Shown here: piece by piece, positions 41,291 to 50,627 of the stretch
Layout: every line of letters begins with the position of its first letter
Position numbering within the stretch: position 1 is the first letter of the stretch
Source: Bdellovibrionales bacterium
GTDB lineage: Bacteria > Bdellovibrionota > UBA2428
Assembly: GCA_018266335.1 (NCBI GenBank)
Contig: JAFEAR010000101.1
Location: 115,500 to 179,499, forward strand
Direction of reading: 5' to 3'
DNA length: 64,000 bases
Program-made: the position numbers and the translations under genes
Notes under the pieces: generated by a model
Seen by the model: only the letters and a program-made list of their open reading frames with translations
What the model was told of the DNA's origin: nothing
Database searches by the model: none

Positions 41291-42061
41291 ATGTGGGGAT
41301 ATAAAAATTCGAAACAAATGGCAGTTTTCTTAGCTTCTTTGTCGGGCGTGGGCGCCTGGGCTGCACCGACTAGTTCTGCACTGATCTTAGCCGACGCTTC
41401 GGCGTTAGAGCGAGTGGGCATTTCGGCCCTTAAAACGGAACCGTCACTGGGGATTTCTCTGGCTCAAGTGAACGAAGCGCAGCAAGAAGCTCTCACGGAA
41501 GACGGCCACGCCCACGGCAAATGCGGTGGCTTTCAGTTTCTTACCGATGTGCCCGCAGGGCAAAACTTTTTGACCGGTTCAACGAATTCGAAGGCCGAAA
41601 GACGCTTGGCTACGCTCAAAGCTCAAGCCAAACGCAACGCACGCTACGCAAAATCTTTTGCGCTCGCTAAGCCAATAATTCAGGAGCGCGCCTTTATTCG
41701 CGACGCGACCAAAACGGTAGATGTAGCACGCATTCACGACACCATTACTTGGCTTTCCTCGTTCGAAACGCGTTTTAACAAAGATGCCACCAAAGGCATG
41801 TTGGCCATTAATGCATTAGCCGATAAAATTAAGGGCGTTATTAGCCAAACCTCATGGGCCAAAGTGGACTTGATTAGCCACCAAAGCACCCCACAAAAAT
41901 CTATTCGCGTACATTTTGAAGGCTCCACGCGCCCTCAGGAAATTGTCGTCTTAGGAGGACACATCGACTCCATTAATCAGCGTGGCCGGACTTCGCCCGC
42001 GCCAGGCGCCGACGACAATGCTTCGGGATCGGCCACATGTTTGAACTTGTGCGCGTTCTGA
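41291..42061 (+). CDS. M28 aminopeptidase, N-terminal part (frameshifted)
   Basis: This frame holds a signal-like start (MWGYKNSKQMAVFLASLSGV), a propeptide-like region and the first metal-binding elements of an M28 zinc exopeptidase: VLGGHIDS and PGADDNASGSA. It then runs into a stop after LNLCAF. The next frame starts exactly where the family continues (FELVRVL), so one base is missing or a -1 shift occurs near 42030-42042. No slippery heptamer is seen there. Confidence 0.75.
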   Translation: MWGYKNSKQMAVFLASLSGVGAWAAPTSSALILADASALERVGISALKTEPSLGISLAQVNEAQQEALTEDGHAHGKCGGFQFLTDVPAGQNFLTGSTNSKAERRLATLKAQAKRNARYAKSFALAKPIIQERAFIRDATKTVDVARIHDTITWLSSFETRFNKDATKGMLAINALADKIKGVISQTSWAKVDLISHQSTPQKSIRVHFEGSTRPQEIVVLGGHIDSINQRGRTSPAPGADDNASGSATCLNLCAF

Positions 42062-42546
42062 CCCAAAGTGCTCGCCCTGAACGTAGTGTAGAAATCTTCT
42101 TCTACGCCGGCGAAGAATCAGGTCTCTTGGGTTCGGGAGAAATTGCGGAAGACTATAAAAACCGCAACCAGGACGTTGTAGCCGTTATGCAGCTCGATAT
42201 GACTCTTTTTCCAGGTAGCGGTCCGACTATGGTGGGACTCATGCGCGACTACACAAGTGATTGGTTAAATGAATATTTTATTGAGCTTAATCGTATTTAC
42301 GTAGGTGCGCAGACCATGAATGACACCTGTGGCTATGGCTGCAGTGACCACGCCAGCTGGCATTCTCAGGGCTATCCCGCCGTCATGCCCTTCGAAGCGA
42401 GTTTTGATGGAATGAATCATAACATTCACACAGACCGTGACGTGATTGATTCTCGCTCCGACTTCGATCATGCCGCCATCTATGCCCGTCTGGCCGTAGC
42501 CTTTGCGCTGGACTTGGGGAACTCTACGCAAAGGGCTCCAAATTAA
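42037..42546 (+). CDS. M28 aminopeptidase, C-terminal part (frameshifted)
   Basis: It continues the M28 fold in the -1 frame: FYAGEESGLLGSG with the catalytic/ligand Glu pair, VMQLDMT with a zinc Asp and MNHNIHTDRD with the last His. With the upstream frame all five ligands are intact, which argues for a very recent mutation, a sequencing error or recoding rather than an old pseudogene. The joined protein would be a secreted aminopeptidase of about 418 residues. Confidence 0.75.
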   Translation: MFELVRVLTQSARPERSVEIFFYAGEESGLLGSGEIAEDYKNRNQDVVAVMQLDMTLFPGSGPTMVGLMRDYTSDWLNEYFIELNRIYVGAQTMNDTCGYGCSDHASWHSQGYPAVMPFEASFDGMNHNIHTDRDVIDSRSDFDHAAIYARLAVAFALDLGNSTQRAPN

Positions 42547-42565
42547 AGATAAAAGTTCCTTTATG

Positions 42566-42593
42566 AAGCACCGCGTCTCGAGGGGCTTTTTTT
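42566..42593 (+). terminator. Probable terminator of the M28 gene
   Basis: AAGC-A-CC and GG-G-GCTT form a stem around a 9-base loop, followed by TTTTTTT. Confidence 0.6.
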
Positions 42594-42702
42594 GCGTTCC
42601 CCACTCCACAGGCTAAGAAAATTTGTGTGTAATCCGATGAGCGGGTGAGATTGTTCATAGGGAACAATCTCAGGCCCCAATTACTTTTAGGAGTTATAGA
42701 AC

Positions 42703-42921
42703 ATGAAAAAAATTCTTTCTGGAGTTGCTGCTCTCGCATTCGCATCCGTCGCTTTCGCTAACGACGCTGCTACCACCACGCCCGCTCCCGCTGCACCCGC
42801 TGCAACGGAAACCGCTGCTCCCCACGCTGACAAAATGGACAGCAAAATGGACAAAATGGCGAAGAAAAAGAAACACAAAAAAGGTCACAAAGAAGAGCAC
42901 CACGAAGGCGAAGCTAAGTAA
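42703..42921 (+). CDS. Small secreted Lys/His-rich protein
   Basis: It has 72 residues. A signal peptide (about 1-19, cleavage after AFA) is followed by an Ala/Pro/Thr stretch and then a highly charged tail rich in Lys, Met, His and Glu (KMDSKMDKMAKKKKHKKGHKEE region). AGGAG precedes the ATG and a strong terminator follows, so it is a monocistronic and possibly abundant gene. The His/Met-rich tail might bind metal or nucleic acid; this is inference. I do not recognise the family. Confidence 0.75.
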   Translation: MKKILSGVAALAFASVAFANDAATTTPAPAAPAATETAAPHADKMDSKMDKMAKKKKHKKGHKEEHHEGEAK

Positions 42922-42976
42922 TTAGCTCGCACTTTATAGTGCTTTGTTTTAGCCACCCTTAACCGGCTAAAACGTG

Positions 42977-43014
42977 AAAACCCGAGGAGCCGAAAGGCCT
43001 CTCGGGTTTTTTGT
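42977..43014 (+). terminator. Rho-independent terminator of the small secreted protein gene
   Basis: AAAACCCGAGGAGCC-GAAA-GGCCTCTCGGGTTTT forms a long stem with a stable GNRA-type loop, followed by T-rich sequence. A smaller TTAGCC/GGCTAA hairpin precedes it. Confidence 0.9.
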
Positions 43015-43111
43015 TGTCTCAAAATAGTGAACGGAATTTCTGAGCCCGCATTGAACTTTTGCAAAGCTATCTGCACACTGGAATGTAAGTGGACTTTTTC
43101 GGGGGGATTTC

Positions 43112-44338
43112 ATGCGCATTCTATTTATTCTTGGACTAATGGCCTCTTCTCTAGCGTTTTCAGACGACCATATATCCCAAAGCCCGGAACCGACAGACCA
43201 AGTTGAGGAGTCGGGCATCGACTATGCTCGATTGCCTAGATCTTGGCGCAAACAAAGCGAAAGCACACTCAGCAAGGCAGCGAAGGCGCCGCTTCGAGCA
43301 GCCCTTTATCCACTCATTTATTCGGGCGGAGGACGGATTGCTAAACGTACCGCAGCCGGAGGGCAGTGCGCTTTGAATCTGGTAGGAACCCTCGGAAGCA
43401 ACAACAAGGAAGCCGCCCTCGAGAAGGCCGGTTATGTCGCGTCTGACAGCTTAGCCAATCCACTTGGAACTTTAAACGATGGAGTTTCGGACGCCATTAC
43501 CGTCATTAAATCGCCCCTCTATGCCATGTCCCAGCTTTCGCATCGTATTCAGCTCTGCACTAGCAACCTTGCCTCAGGGCTTTCCCGCCGCTTGACTGCC
43601 GCACATGCGATTAATCCCGCTAACCACATCGCTCTTTATATCGACGGCGGAGTTTACGAAACACAAGACCCAAGGGCTACGAACGATTTGTCCGATGCCT
43701 CTATTAAAGGTGGGATCCACTGCACTCCGGTTCCCATCCTCAACGGAGAACCGGAATCAATAGCCATTGAACGATTGGAATGCGTCGATAAACACTTTAA
43801 CACGGGTTACAGTTTCGCAACTTACAACTGCGGAGGATACACTCACGATATTTTGAAAATGGCCGGACTGGGTGTAGCGGCTTTCGAAAATTTCGGAATC
43901 GGAGGTGAGTTCGCCAGTCGAAACGGAAAAGATATGAAAGAATCCATCCGGCGCACCACGGAAAAATGCAATCAGCACATTCATTCACTCCGCAAAGCTA
44001 TTTCGACACTCGAAAGCGGTAAAGATGCCACCCTCGAACTCAAAACTCTGGAGTCTGTTTTTTCTTCCGATGCACGTCTACAGCTAATAGTTTCCGCTGC
44101 TCGTAATAAGCTGCAGAGCAATCGTGAGTGGATGGAAAAAAACGTGACGAACTCTTCTGTTACCTCCACCCCTTATTTTAAAGACGGGCGCAGTGGGGAA
44201 ATGTCGACATTTAAAAGAGGTATGAAGAAACACCTCGAAGACATTGTTGGATCCATTGACGAAGACGGACGTGTTTGGATCAAGCAGCATTATCCCTATC
44301 TTGATTCTGAAATTCTGCAAAAAATATCGCACCAATAA
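43112..44338 (+). CDS. Secreted protein with permuted papain-like (YiiX/NlpC-type) active-site pattern
   Basis: It has 408 residues with a signal peptide (about 1-17). Mid-protein, His comes before Cys: NHIALYIDGGVYE (about residue 171) and then YNCGGYTHDILKMAG (about residue 240). That order is that of circularly permuted NlpC/P60-like (YiiX/LRAT) amidases. The C-terminal 150 residues are helical, possibly coiled coil. GGGGGG lies upstream of the ATG. A cell-wall or lipid amidase/acyltransferase role is inferred from this pattern only. Confidence 0.6.
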   Translation: MRILFILGLMASSLAFSDDHISQSPEPTDQVEESGIDYARLPRSWRKQSESTLSKAAKAPLRAALYPLIYSGGGRIAKRTAAGGQCALNLVGTLGSNNKEAALEKAGYVASDSLANPLGTLNDGVSDAITVIKSPLYAMSQLSHRIQLCTSNLASGLSRRLTAAHAINPANHIALYIDGGVYETQDPRATNDLSDASIKGGIHCTPVPILNGEPESIAIERLECVDKHFNTGYSFATYNCGGYTHDILKMAGLGVAAFENFGIGGEFASRNGKDMKESIRRTTEKCNQHIHSLRKAISTLESGKDATLELKTLESVFSSDARLQLIVSAARNKLQSNREWMEKNVTNSSVTSTPYFKDGRSGEMSTFKRGMKKHLEDIVGSIDEDGRVWIKQHYPYLDSEILQKISHQ

Positions 44339-44371
44339 AGAACTTCGAATTATGCATGTAGACTACGAGGT

Positions 44372-45883
44372 CTATTTCGCAAAATTCTGTACGAATTCAG
44401 TGGCCCAGCGCACGCCAAATCCCGTGACTTCGGTGTCTACCAGCCCCAATCCGCCCTTGTTCTCGCACGAGGACAGATCCATGTGCACCCAAGGGATGTT
44501 TTCACCTACAAACTCCGACAAGAAGGTCGCCGCATAAATTTGGTCAGCGTTGCGGCTCAAGCTGCACTGGAGAATATCAGCCACCTTAGATTTAAGGGGC
44601 TCCTTGTAGTCCTCGCCAATCGGAAAGCTCCACACGCGCTCACCTGAACTGTCGCCACAATCTACGGCCAAACGAGCTAGCTTGGGCTGATTCGAAAACA
44701 CCGCCGAGCGCCGAGTGTCTAGCGCGCGTACCGCCGAACCCGTCAGTGTTGCGAAGTCTACAATCAAATCAGGTTTAATTTCAGAAGCAATGGCCAAGGT
44801 ATCGCTCAGCGCCATACGACCTTCCGCATCTGTGTTCACCACTTCAATGGACATGCCATTGCAGGCTGTTACAACTTCATCAGCCTTGTAAGCTGTCGGC
44901 GAAATAAGGTTCTCCGCGAGGGCCAAGAAGGCGTGCACTTCGCAGCCAGGGAACAAATCGCGGGCAGCAGCAAGCAAGGCAAAGGCCACGGCTGAGCCGG
45001 TCATATCCCGGTGCATGCCGTTCATGTAGTCCCCGGTTTTGACGTTGTAACCACCCGTATCGAAACACAGTCCCTTGCCTACGAACGCGATTTTCTTTTT
45101 GGGCTTCTTAGCGCTTTTGGGCTTGGCTGTGAGGTGCACAATGCAGCTCTCAGTGTCAGGATCGGCTTGCACTACGGCAATAAAGGCGCCTGCCCCTTTT
45201 TTCTTAAGGGCTGCCATATCGAGTACAGAGCAGCTGAGGCCCTCAGCCTTGGCAAAACTTTGTACTTTTTTGCGATACTCGCCTGGACGCAACACGTTGG
45301 CCGGAAGCTCCGATAAGGTACGAACCCGGTTAATCGCGTTCCCCAAAACAATCCCTTTATGCGTGATCGTTTTCACATCGCGAGCGTTCACTTTAGAGAG
45401 CACCTTGCACTCCAGAGCAACAGCCTTCGGAGCGGCTTCTTTAGCCTTCTTACCGAAAACCTCGGGCTTCCAGGGTGTAAGTACGGCTAAAGTGGCCAGG
45501 GCCTCCATGCAGCGTTTAGCGTCGGTTAAATCCAGGGCGCGCAGATCAAGTGTGAGCGTACGTTGCTGAACATCAGCGAAGACCTGCCCGACATACTTAC
45601 GCAGCAAAGAGTGCAGTAGGAAGGCCGAGGCACTCTTTTCGAATCCCAGCACCAAGGACTGGCCGCCTTCGGAAGTGCGCACTCGCACGCACGGCGCATC
45701 GTCCTTAGCTACTTTGTCTGCGGATTTTTCGAACTGGGCGACGAGCGCAGAACCTTTGGGCCAGCGAGCAGCGCTGGTTTTGAATGATTTTTTGTAGGTC
45801 AAAACGATTTCGGTCGCCGCGGGATCGAGGGTGCTCGATTTAGCGGGCGCAACGACAAAATTAACCAGACGAGTGGATTCCAT
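44372..45883 (-). CDS. pepA: Leucyl aminopeptidase (M17)
   Basis: This cytosolic di-zinc aminopeptidase releases N-terminal residues, with preference for Leu. It has 503 residues. Metal site and signature: VGKGLCFDTGGYNVK, DMTGSA, VVNTDAEGRMALSDTL and DFATLTGS. AGGAAAGG precedes the ATG. It follows sdhB by 37 bases and may be read through from the sdh operon. Confidence 0.95.
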   Translation of the reverse strand: MESTRLVNFVVAPAKSSTLDPAATEIVLTYKKSFKTSAARWPKGSALVAQFEKSADKVAKDDAPCVRVRTSEGGQSLVLGFEKSASAFLLHSLLRKYVGQVFADVQQRTLTLDLRALDLTDAKRCMEALATLAVLTPWKPEVFGKKAKEAAPKAVALECKVLSKVNARDVKTITHKGIVLGNAINRVRTLSELPANVLRPGEYRKKVQSFAKAEGLSCSVLDMAALKKKGAGAFIAVVQADPDTESCIVHLTAKPKSAKKPKKKIAFVGKGLCFDTGGYNVKTGDYMNGMHRDMTGSAVAFALLAAARDLFPGCEVHAFLALAENLISPTAYKADEVVTACNGMSIEVVNTDAEGRMALSDTLAIASEIKPDLIVDFATLTGSAVRALDTRRSAVFSNQPKLARLAVDCGDSSGERVWSFPIGEDYKEPLKSKVADILQCSLSRNADQIYAATFLSEFVGENIPWVHMDLSSCENKGGLGLVDTEVTGFGVRWATEFVQNFAK

Positions 45884-45920
45884 GAAAACCTTTCCTATTT
45901 AACGAACAGCGGGGCGCAAC

Positions 45921-46694
45921 TTATTCGCGCGAACGCAGGCTAGCTTTACCAAACTCGCGGTGCATGCGCGCGATGTTTTCGAGCTTAATTTCTTTCGGGC
46001 ACGTTGCCTCGCAAGCCCCGGTATTACTGCAGTTTCCGAAGCCTTCTTCGTCCATCTGCGTAACCATGTTCAGCACCCGGCGGTCAGCTTCCACCTTGCC
46101 CTGGGGCAAGAGCGTGAGGTGCGAAACCTTGGCCGAAACGAAGAGCATGGCCGAAGCGTTCTTGCAGGCCGCAACGCAGGCGCCACATCCAATGCAAGCA
46201 GCCGCGTCCATCGCCAGATCTGCGTTCTGTTTGGGAATCAAAAGATTGTTCGCGTCCTGCGCGTTGCCCGTGTTGACGGACACGTAGCCACCGGCCGCGA
46301 TGATGCGGTCGAAGCCCGAGCGGTCGACCACGAGGTCCTTGACCATCGGAAAGGCCTTGGCCCGGAAGGGTTCCACTACGATTGTAGCGTTGTTCTCGAA
46401 GTGCCGCATGTGGAGCTGGCAGGTAGTGGTGCCCTTCTGCGGGCCGTGCGGGTCACCATTGATAACCATGTTGCACGAGCCACAAATGCCCTCGCGACAG
46501 TCGTGATCGAAAGCCACGGGGTCTTCGCCCGCTTTGATGAGCTGCTGGTTCAGAACGTCGAACATTTCTAGGAACGACATTTCCGTGCTGATGTTCGTGA
46601 GCTTGTAGTCCACGAGTTTGCCCGGAGTCTGGGCGTCTTTTTGTCTCCAGACCTTTAAATTCAAGGTCAAGTGTTTCTCTTGGGATCCAGCCAT
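45921..46694 (-). CDS. sdhB: Succinate dehydrogenase/fumarate reductase iron-sulphur subunit
   Basis: It has 257 residues. The [2Fe-2S] ligands lie in CREGICGSC plus a later Cys (about residues 60-80). The [4Fe-4S] and [3Fe-4S] ligands lie in [11 protein letters not shown] and [12 protein letters not shown]. It passes electrons from SdhA to the membrane cytochrome. It starts 12 bases after sdhA. Confidence 0.97.
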   Translation of the reverse strand: MAGSQEKHLTLNLKVWRQKDAQTPGKLVDYKLTNISTEMSFLEMFDVLNQQLIKAGEDPVAFDHDCREGICGSCNMVINGDPHGPQKGTTTCQLHMRHFENNATIVVEPFRAKAFPMVKDLVVDRSGFDRIIAAGGYVSVNTGNAQDANNLLIPKQNADLAMDAAACIGCGACVAACKNASAMLFVSAKVSHLTLLPQGKVEADRRVLNMVTQMDEEGFGNCSNTGACEATCPKEIKLENIARMHREFGKASLRSRE

Positions 46695-46706
46695 GGTCGA
46701 CGCTCC

Positions 46707-48623
46707 TTACTTGTAATTTCTCTGCGTGAGTTTAACGGACTCAAACTTCAGCGGTTCAATGTGACGCTCGGGGGTTTGGCCCTCGCCCTTGTATTCCCAA
46801 GCGGCGACGTGGCAGAACTTCTCGTCGTTCCGCATCGCTTCACCTTCCGGCGTTTGGAATTCCTCGCGGAAGTGACCGCCGCACGACTCTTCGCGGGCCA
46901 AAGCGTCGCGGCACATGAGTTCGGCCAAGTCGATGAAGTCAGCCACGCGGCCAGCTTTTTCTAGCTCGGCATTCACCTCATTCGGTGCTCCCGACACGCG
47001 CACATCGCTCCAAAACTCCTGACGGAGCTTGGGAATTTGTGTGAGTGCGTTCTTCAGACTCTTCTCCGTGCGGGCCATGCCGCAGTCGTCCCACATGATT
47101 TTGCCGAGCTTACGGTGGAGTTCGTCTACCGTTTGCTTGCCCTTAATATTGAGGAATTTAGTAGTAGCCGTTTGCGCATCAAAGAGCGCCTGTTTGAAGG
47201 CGGCGTGCGTGGTGTCAACCTTCTCCATGCTCGTCGAGGCAAAGTAGTGTGCCAGCGTGTACGGAATCACAAAGTAGCCATCCGCAAGGCCCTGCATGAG
47301 GGCCGAGGCGCCCAGGCGGTTCGCGCCGTGATCAGAGAAGTTCGCTTCGCCCAGCACGTGCAATCCGGGAATGGTGGACATCAGGTTGTAATCCACCCAC
47401 AAACCACCCATCGTGTAGTGCACCGCGGGATAAATGCGCATGGGCACTTTGAACGGACTGTCGCCCGTAATTTTTTCGTACATCTGGAACAAGTTTTCGT
47501 AGCGTGCCTCGACAACTTTTTCGCCATCGCGCTTAAAGGCTTCTTGGAAATCCAAGTAAACGGCAAGTTTAGAGGTGCCCACGCCCAGGCCTTCGTCGCA
47601 AACGTTCTTTGCGGCGCGCGAAGCGATATCGCGGGGCACGAGGTTACCGAAGCTCGGATATTTGCGCTCCAAGTAGTAATCGCGTTCGCCTTCGGGAATC
47701 TGTTCCGGCGAGCGAGTGTCGCCTTTTTTCTTCGGCACCCACACGCGGCCGTCGTTGCGGAGCGACTCGGACATGAGCGTAAGTTTGGATTGGTAATCGC
47801 CCGACACGGGAATGCAGGTGGGGTGAATTTGCGTAAAGCACGGGTTACCGAAAGCAGCGCCCTTCTTGTACGCGCGCCAGATAGCGCTCGTGTTCGAGCC
47901 CTTAGCGTTCGTAGACAGATAAAATACGTTGCCGTAGCCACCCGTCGCCAGAATCACGGCATCGGCCGCGTAGGTTTCGAGCTCGCCCGTAATGAGGTTG
48001 CGCATGATCACGCCGCGGGCCTGGCCGTTGACGAGAACGAGGTCCACCATTTCGCGACGGGCGTACATCTCCACGCGCTTTTGTTCCACCATCCGCATGA
48101 GGGCCTGGTAGGCACCCAGCAAAAGCTGCTGACCGGTCTGTCCCTTAGCGTAGAAGGTGCGCGACACTTGCGCGCCGCCGAAGGAGCGGTTAGCCAGCAG
48201 GCCGCCGTAATCGCGCGCGAAGGGCACACCCTGCGCCACGCACTGGTCAATGATGTTCACCGAGATCTCGGCCAAGCGATGCACGTTGGCTTCGCGGGCG
48301 CGGTAGTCGCCGCCCTTTACGGTGTCGTAGAACAAGCGGTGAATGGAATCTCCGTCGTTCGGATAGTTTTTGGCAGCGTTGATTCCCCCCTGCGCGGCAA
48401 TGGAGTGTGCGCGGCGCGGAGAATCTTGAATGCAGAAGGTCTTCACTTTGTAACCAAGCTCGGCCAGCGAAGCCGACGCCGATGCGCCCGCCAGGCCCGT
48501 GCCGACCACGATAACGGAGTGCTTACGACGGTTCGAGGGGTTAACGAGTTTGGAGTGGAACTTGTGCTCGGTCCACTTTTGTTCCATCGAACCACTGGGG
48601 ACTTTAGAATCTAAATTCAACAT
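46707..48623 (-). CDS. sdhA: Succinate dehydrogenase flavoprotein subunit
   Basis: It has 638 residues. The FAD-linking His sits in [15 protein letters not shown], the dinucleotide fold is [21 protein letters not shown], and the active-site stretch is [23 protein letters not shown]. The length and sequence fit the B-type enzymes that also reduce fumarate in delta/epsilon-type bacteria. The central gene of sdhCAB; 8 bases after sdhC. Confidence 0.97.
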   Translation of the reverse strand: MLNLDSKVPSGSMEQKWTEHKFHSKLVNPSNRRKHSVIVVGTGLAGASASASLAELGYKVKTFCIQDSPRRAHSIAAQGGINAAKNYPNDGDSIHRLFYDTVKGGDYRAREANVHRLAEISVNIIDQCVAQGVPFARDYGGLLANRSFGGAQVSRTFYAKGQTGQQLLLGAYQALMRMVEQKRVEMYARREMVDLVLVNGQARGVIMRNLITGELETYAADAVILATGGYGNVFYLSTNAKGSNTSAIWRAYKKGAAFGNPCFTQIHPTCIPVSGDYQSKLTLMSESLRNDGRVWVPKKKGDTRSPEQIPEGERDYYLERKYPSFGNLVPRDIASRAAKNVCDEGLGVGTSKLAVYLDFQEAFKRDGEKVVEARYENLFQMYEKITGDSPFKVPMRIYPAVHYTMGGLWVDYNLMSTIPGLHVLGEANFSDHGANRLGASALMQGLADGYFVIPYTLAHYFASTSMEKVDTTHAAFKQALFDAQTATTKFLNIKGKQTVDELHRKLGKIMWDDCGMARTEKSLKNALTQIPKLRQEFWSDVRVSGAPNEVNAELEKAGRVADFIDLAELMCRDALAREESCGGHFREEFQTPEGEAMRNDEKFCHVAAWEYKGEGQTPERHIEPLKFESVKLTQRNYK

Positions 48624-48631
48624 CGCTTACC

Positions 48632-49300
48632 TCACTTCGCCAGGAAAAAGACGTAGAGCGGCTGCGAAAGAAAACCCGCCGCGATAATCAGTGAAATCGC
48701 ACAACCGCCACACTTAAGCCAGCCGTTGTACTTGGGATGATTCAAGCCGAGCGATTGAAAGCTCGACGAAAATCCGTGCGACAAGTGCACACCCAAAAGA
48801 ATTAAGCACACCACATACCACGCCACGTAGCCGGGGTTGTGGAACACTTCGACAATGAGGCGATGCAAATCGCGCATCTCTACGCCGTTGTAATTGACCG
48901 AGTAGAAAGTGCCGTACTTGAAGGTGGTGATGTGCAGAATGATGAAGGCCAGAATCAGAGTGCCCGAGTAAGCCATCGTACGCGAAGCCAGCGTGGCCGC
49001 CTTCGCAGAGCTCGGCCCCACTTTGTAGCTCTCGGGACGAGCGCGCTTGTTATCGATGGTCAGCGAAATCGCCGTGACCACATGAACCAACAGCATAACC
49101 ACCAAGCCAATTTCCGCGGCGGGCAAAAGCGGATTAGAAACGATGGCGTGGCCGTACTTATTGTAGGCCTCCGGGCTCACCAGAATGAGCATGTTGCCCA
49201 ACATGTGCATCAGCACAAAACCAATCCATCCGAGTCCAGTTAATCCCATCAAGTACTTTCGTCCGATGGAACTTCTGAACATGCACGCAGCTGTCGCCAT
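48632..49300 (-). CDS. sdhC: Succinate dehydrogenase cytochrome b subunit (B-type)
   Basis: It has 222 residues and five hydrophobic helices with several His suited to bind two b haems (HMLGN, HVVTA, HITTF, HLSHGF). A single large anchor subunit instead of SdhC+SdhD is typical of B-type complexes, which couple to menaquinone. AAGGAG lies upstream. It heads the operon. Confidence 0.93.
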   Translation of the reverse strand: MATAACMFRSSIGRKYLMGLTGLGWIGFVLMHMLGNMLILVSPEAYNKYGHAIVSNPLLPAAEIGLVVMLLVHVVTAISLTIDNKRARPESYKVGPSSAKAATLASRTMAYSGTLILAFIILHITTFKYGTFYSVNYNGVEMRDLHRLIVEVFHNPGYVAWYVVCLILLGVHLSHGFSSSFQSLGLNHPKYNGWLKCGGCAISLIIAAGFLSQPLYVFFLAK

Positions 49301-49383
49301 ATCGCTTTCGACTCCTTGAGTTAGTAGATCTTAAATTATCTTAGTCGGCCACGGCCGGTACGGCTAGCTCGCGTCACATTGAC

Positions 49384-49411
49384 GTGAGCGTAACGGTTCT
49401 TTGACGCTCAC
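49384..49411. repeat. Perfect 8-bp stem-loop between acyl-CoA dehydrogenase and sdhC
   Basis: GTGAGCGT and ACGCTCAC pair around a 12-base loop, just after the acyl-CoA dehydrogenase stop. The stem is terminator-like for the minus-strand run, but no U-tract follows. A second small CGTCA/TGACG palindrome lies beside it. Confidence 0.5.
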
Positions 49412-49420
49412 TCGGTAAAT

Positions 49421-50599
49421 TCAGCCGCCGGCTTCCTTCACCAAATTACGCGCAATCACAATACGCTGAATTTCACTGGTGCCTTCGTAGATCTCGGTGA
49501 TCTTGGCATCGCGGAAGTGGCGCTCCATAGCGTACTCCTTGATGTAGCCGTATCCGCCCAGGACTTGAATGCCGCGCGTGGCGACTTCCATACAGGTCTC
49601 CGAGGCAAAGAGTTTTGCCTGTGCGGCTGGGCGCGAGTGCGGAAGGCCCAGGTCTTTTTTATGGGCGGCTGCACGCATGAGCAAGCGCGCCGCGTCCGTC
49701 TTCATAGCCATGTCGGCCAAGTGAATCTGGATGGCGCCGAGTTCGGCAATAGGACGGCCAAAGGACTCGCGCTCCAGTGAGTACTTAAGGGCTTCTTCCA
49801 CACAAGCACGGGCAATCCCCACAGCCTGACAGGCAATGCCAATCCGCCCGCCGTCCAGAGTGTGCATGGCGATTTTGAATCCTTCGTTTTCGGCGCCCAA
49901 CATATTCGCGGCGGGAACTTCCACATTTTCCAGAACAATCTGGGCCGTGCTGGAACCGTTAATGCCCAGCTTATTTTCCGTCTTGGCGACCGAGTAACCC
50001 TTACGCGAAGACTCCACGATAAACGCCGCAATTCCTTTGTGTTTCGCTGTGGGATCCACAATGGCGTAGACAATCGCAATTTCGGCTTCGCGGCCGTTCG
50101 TAATAAAGTTCTTAACCCCGTTCAGCACCCATTTGTCGCCCTTTTTAACGGCCCGCGTCTTCATGGCCGAAGCGTCGGAACCACTCCCGGGCTCGGAAAG
50201 GCAGTAACAGCCCAGTTTCTCGCCACGTGCCAGGGGAGCCAAAAACTCCTGCTTCTGAGCAAGGGTGCCAAAGTTGGCGATGGGCGCACAGGCCAGACTG
50301 TTGTTCACGGACATGATTACGGAAGTCGATGCGCAAGCCACGGCAATCTCCTCCATGACGGCCACGTAGCTCATTGTGTCCAGGCCTGCCCCACCGAATT
50401 CGGGATCCACCATCATGCCCAGAAAGCCCATGGCTCCCATCTGCTGAATGATTTCCTTGGGGAACTCATGCTTTTCGTCGATGCGGGCGGCGGCGGGACG
50501 AATTTCGCGGTTCGCAAATTCGCGGGCCGCTTCGGCAAGCGCCGTGTGATCGGGAGTAAAAAAAGCGTCGGACCAAATAAGGGGATAACCTGATGCCAT
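49421..50599 (-). CDS. Acyl-CoA dehydrogenase
   Basis: A FAD enzyme doing the first step of beta-oxidation. From ATG 50599 it is 392 residues; the longer frame upstream lies in the previous gene's spacer. Family blocks: CYCLSEPGSGSDASAM, FGRPIAELGAIQ and the catalytic Glu in KITEIYEGTSEIQR. Size and sequence are most like short-chain (butyryl-type) enzymes. It is the last gene of the run, 28 bases after the hydratase. Confidence 0.93.
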   Translation of the reverse strand: MASGYPLIWSDAFFTPDHTALAEAAREFANREIRPAAARIDEKHEFPKEIIQQMGAMGFLGMMVDPEFGGAGLDTMSYVAVMEEIAVACASTSVIMSVNNSLACAPIANFGTLAQKQEFLAPLARGEKLGCYCLSEPGSGSDASAMKTRAVKKGDKWVLNGVKNFITNGREAEIAIVYAIVDPTAKHKGIAAFIVESSRKGYSVAKTENKLGINGSSTAQIVLENVEVPAANMLGAENEGFKIAMHTLDGGRIGIACQAVGIARACVEEALKYSLERESFGRPIAELGAIQIHLADMAMKTDAARLLMRAAAHKKDLGLPHSRPAAQAKLFASETCMEVATRGIQVLGGYGYIKEYAMERHFRDAKITEIYEGTSEIQRIVIARNLVKEAGG

Positions 50600-50627
50600 A
50601 TAGGACCAGGTTAACCGAATTTTTTGA

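Noticed and set aside
47037..48614. Open frame of 525 codons antisense to sdhA
   Set aside because: It lies wholly opposite a strongly conserved gene, has no recognisable protein sequence and is explained by codon bias in the sense strand.
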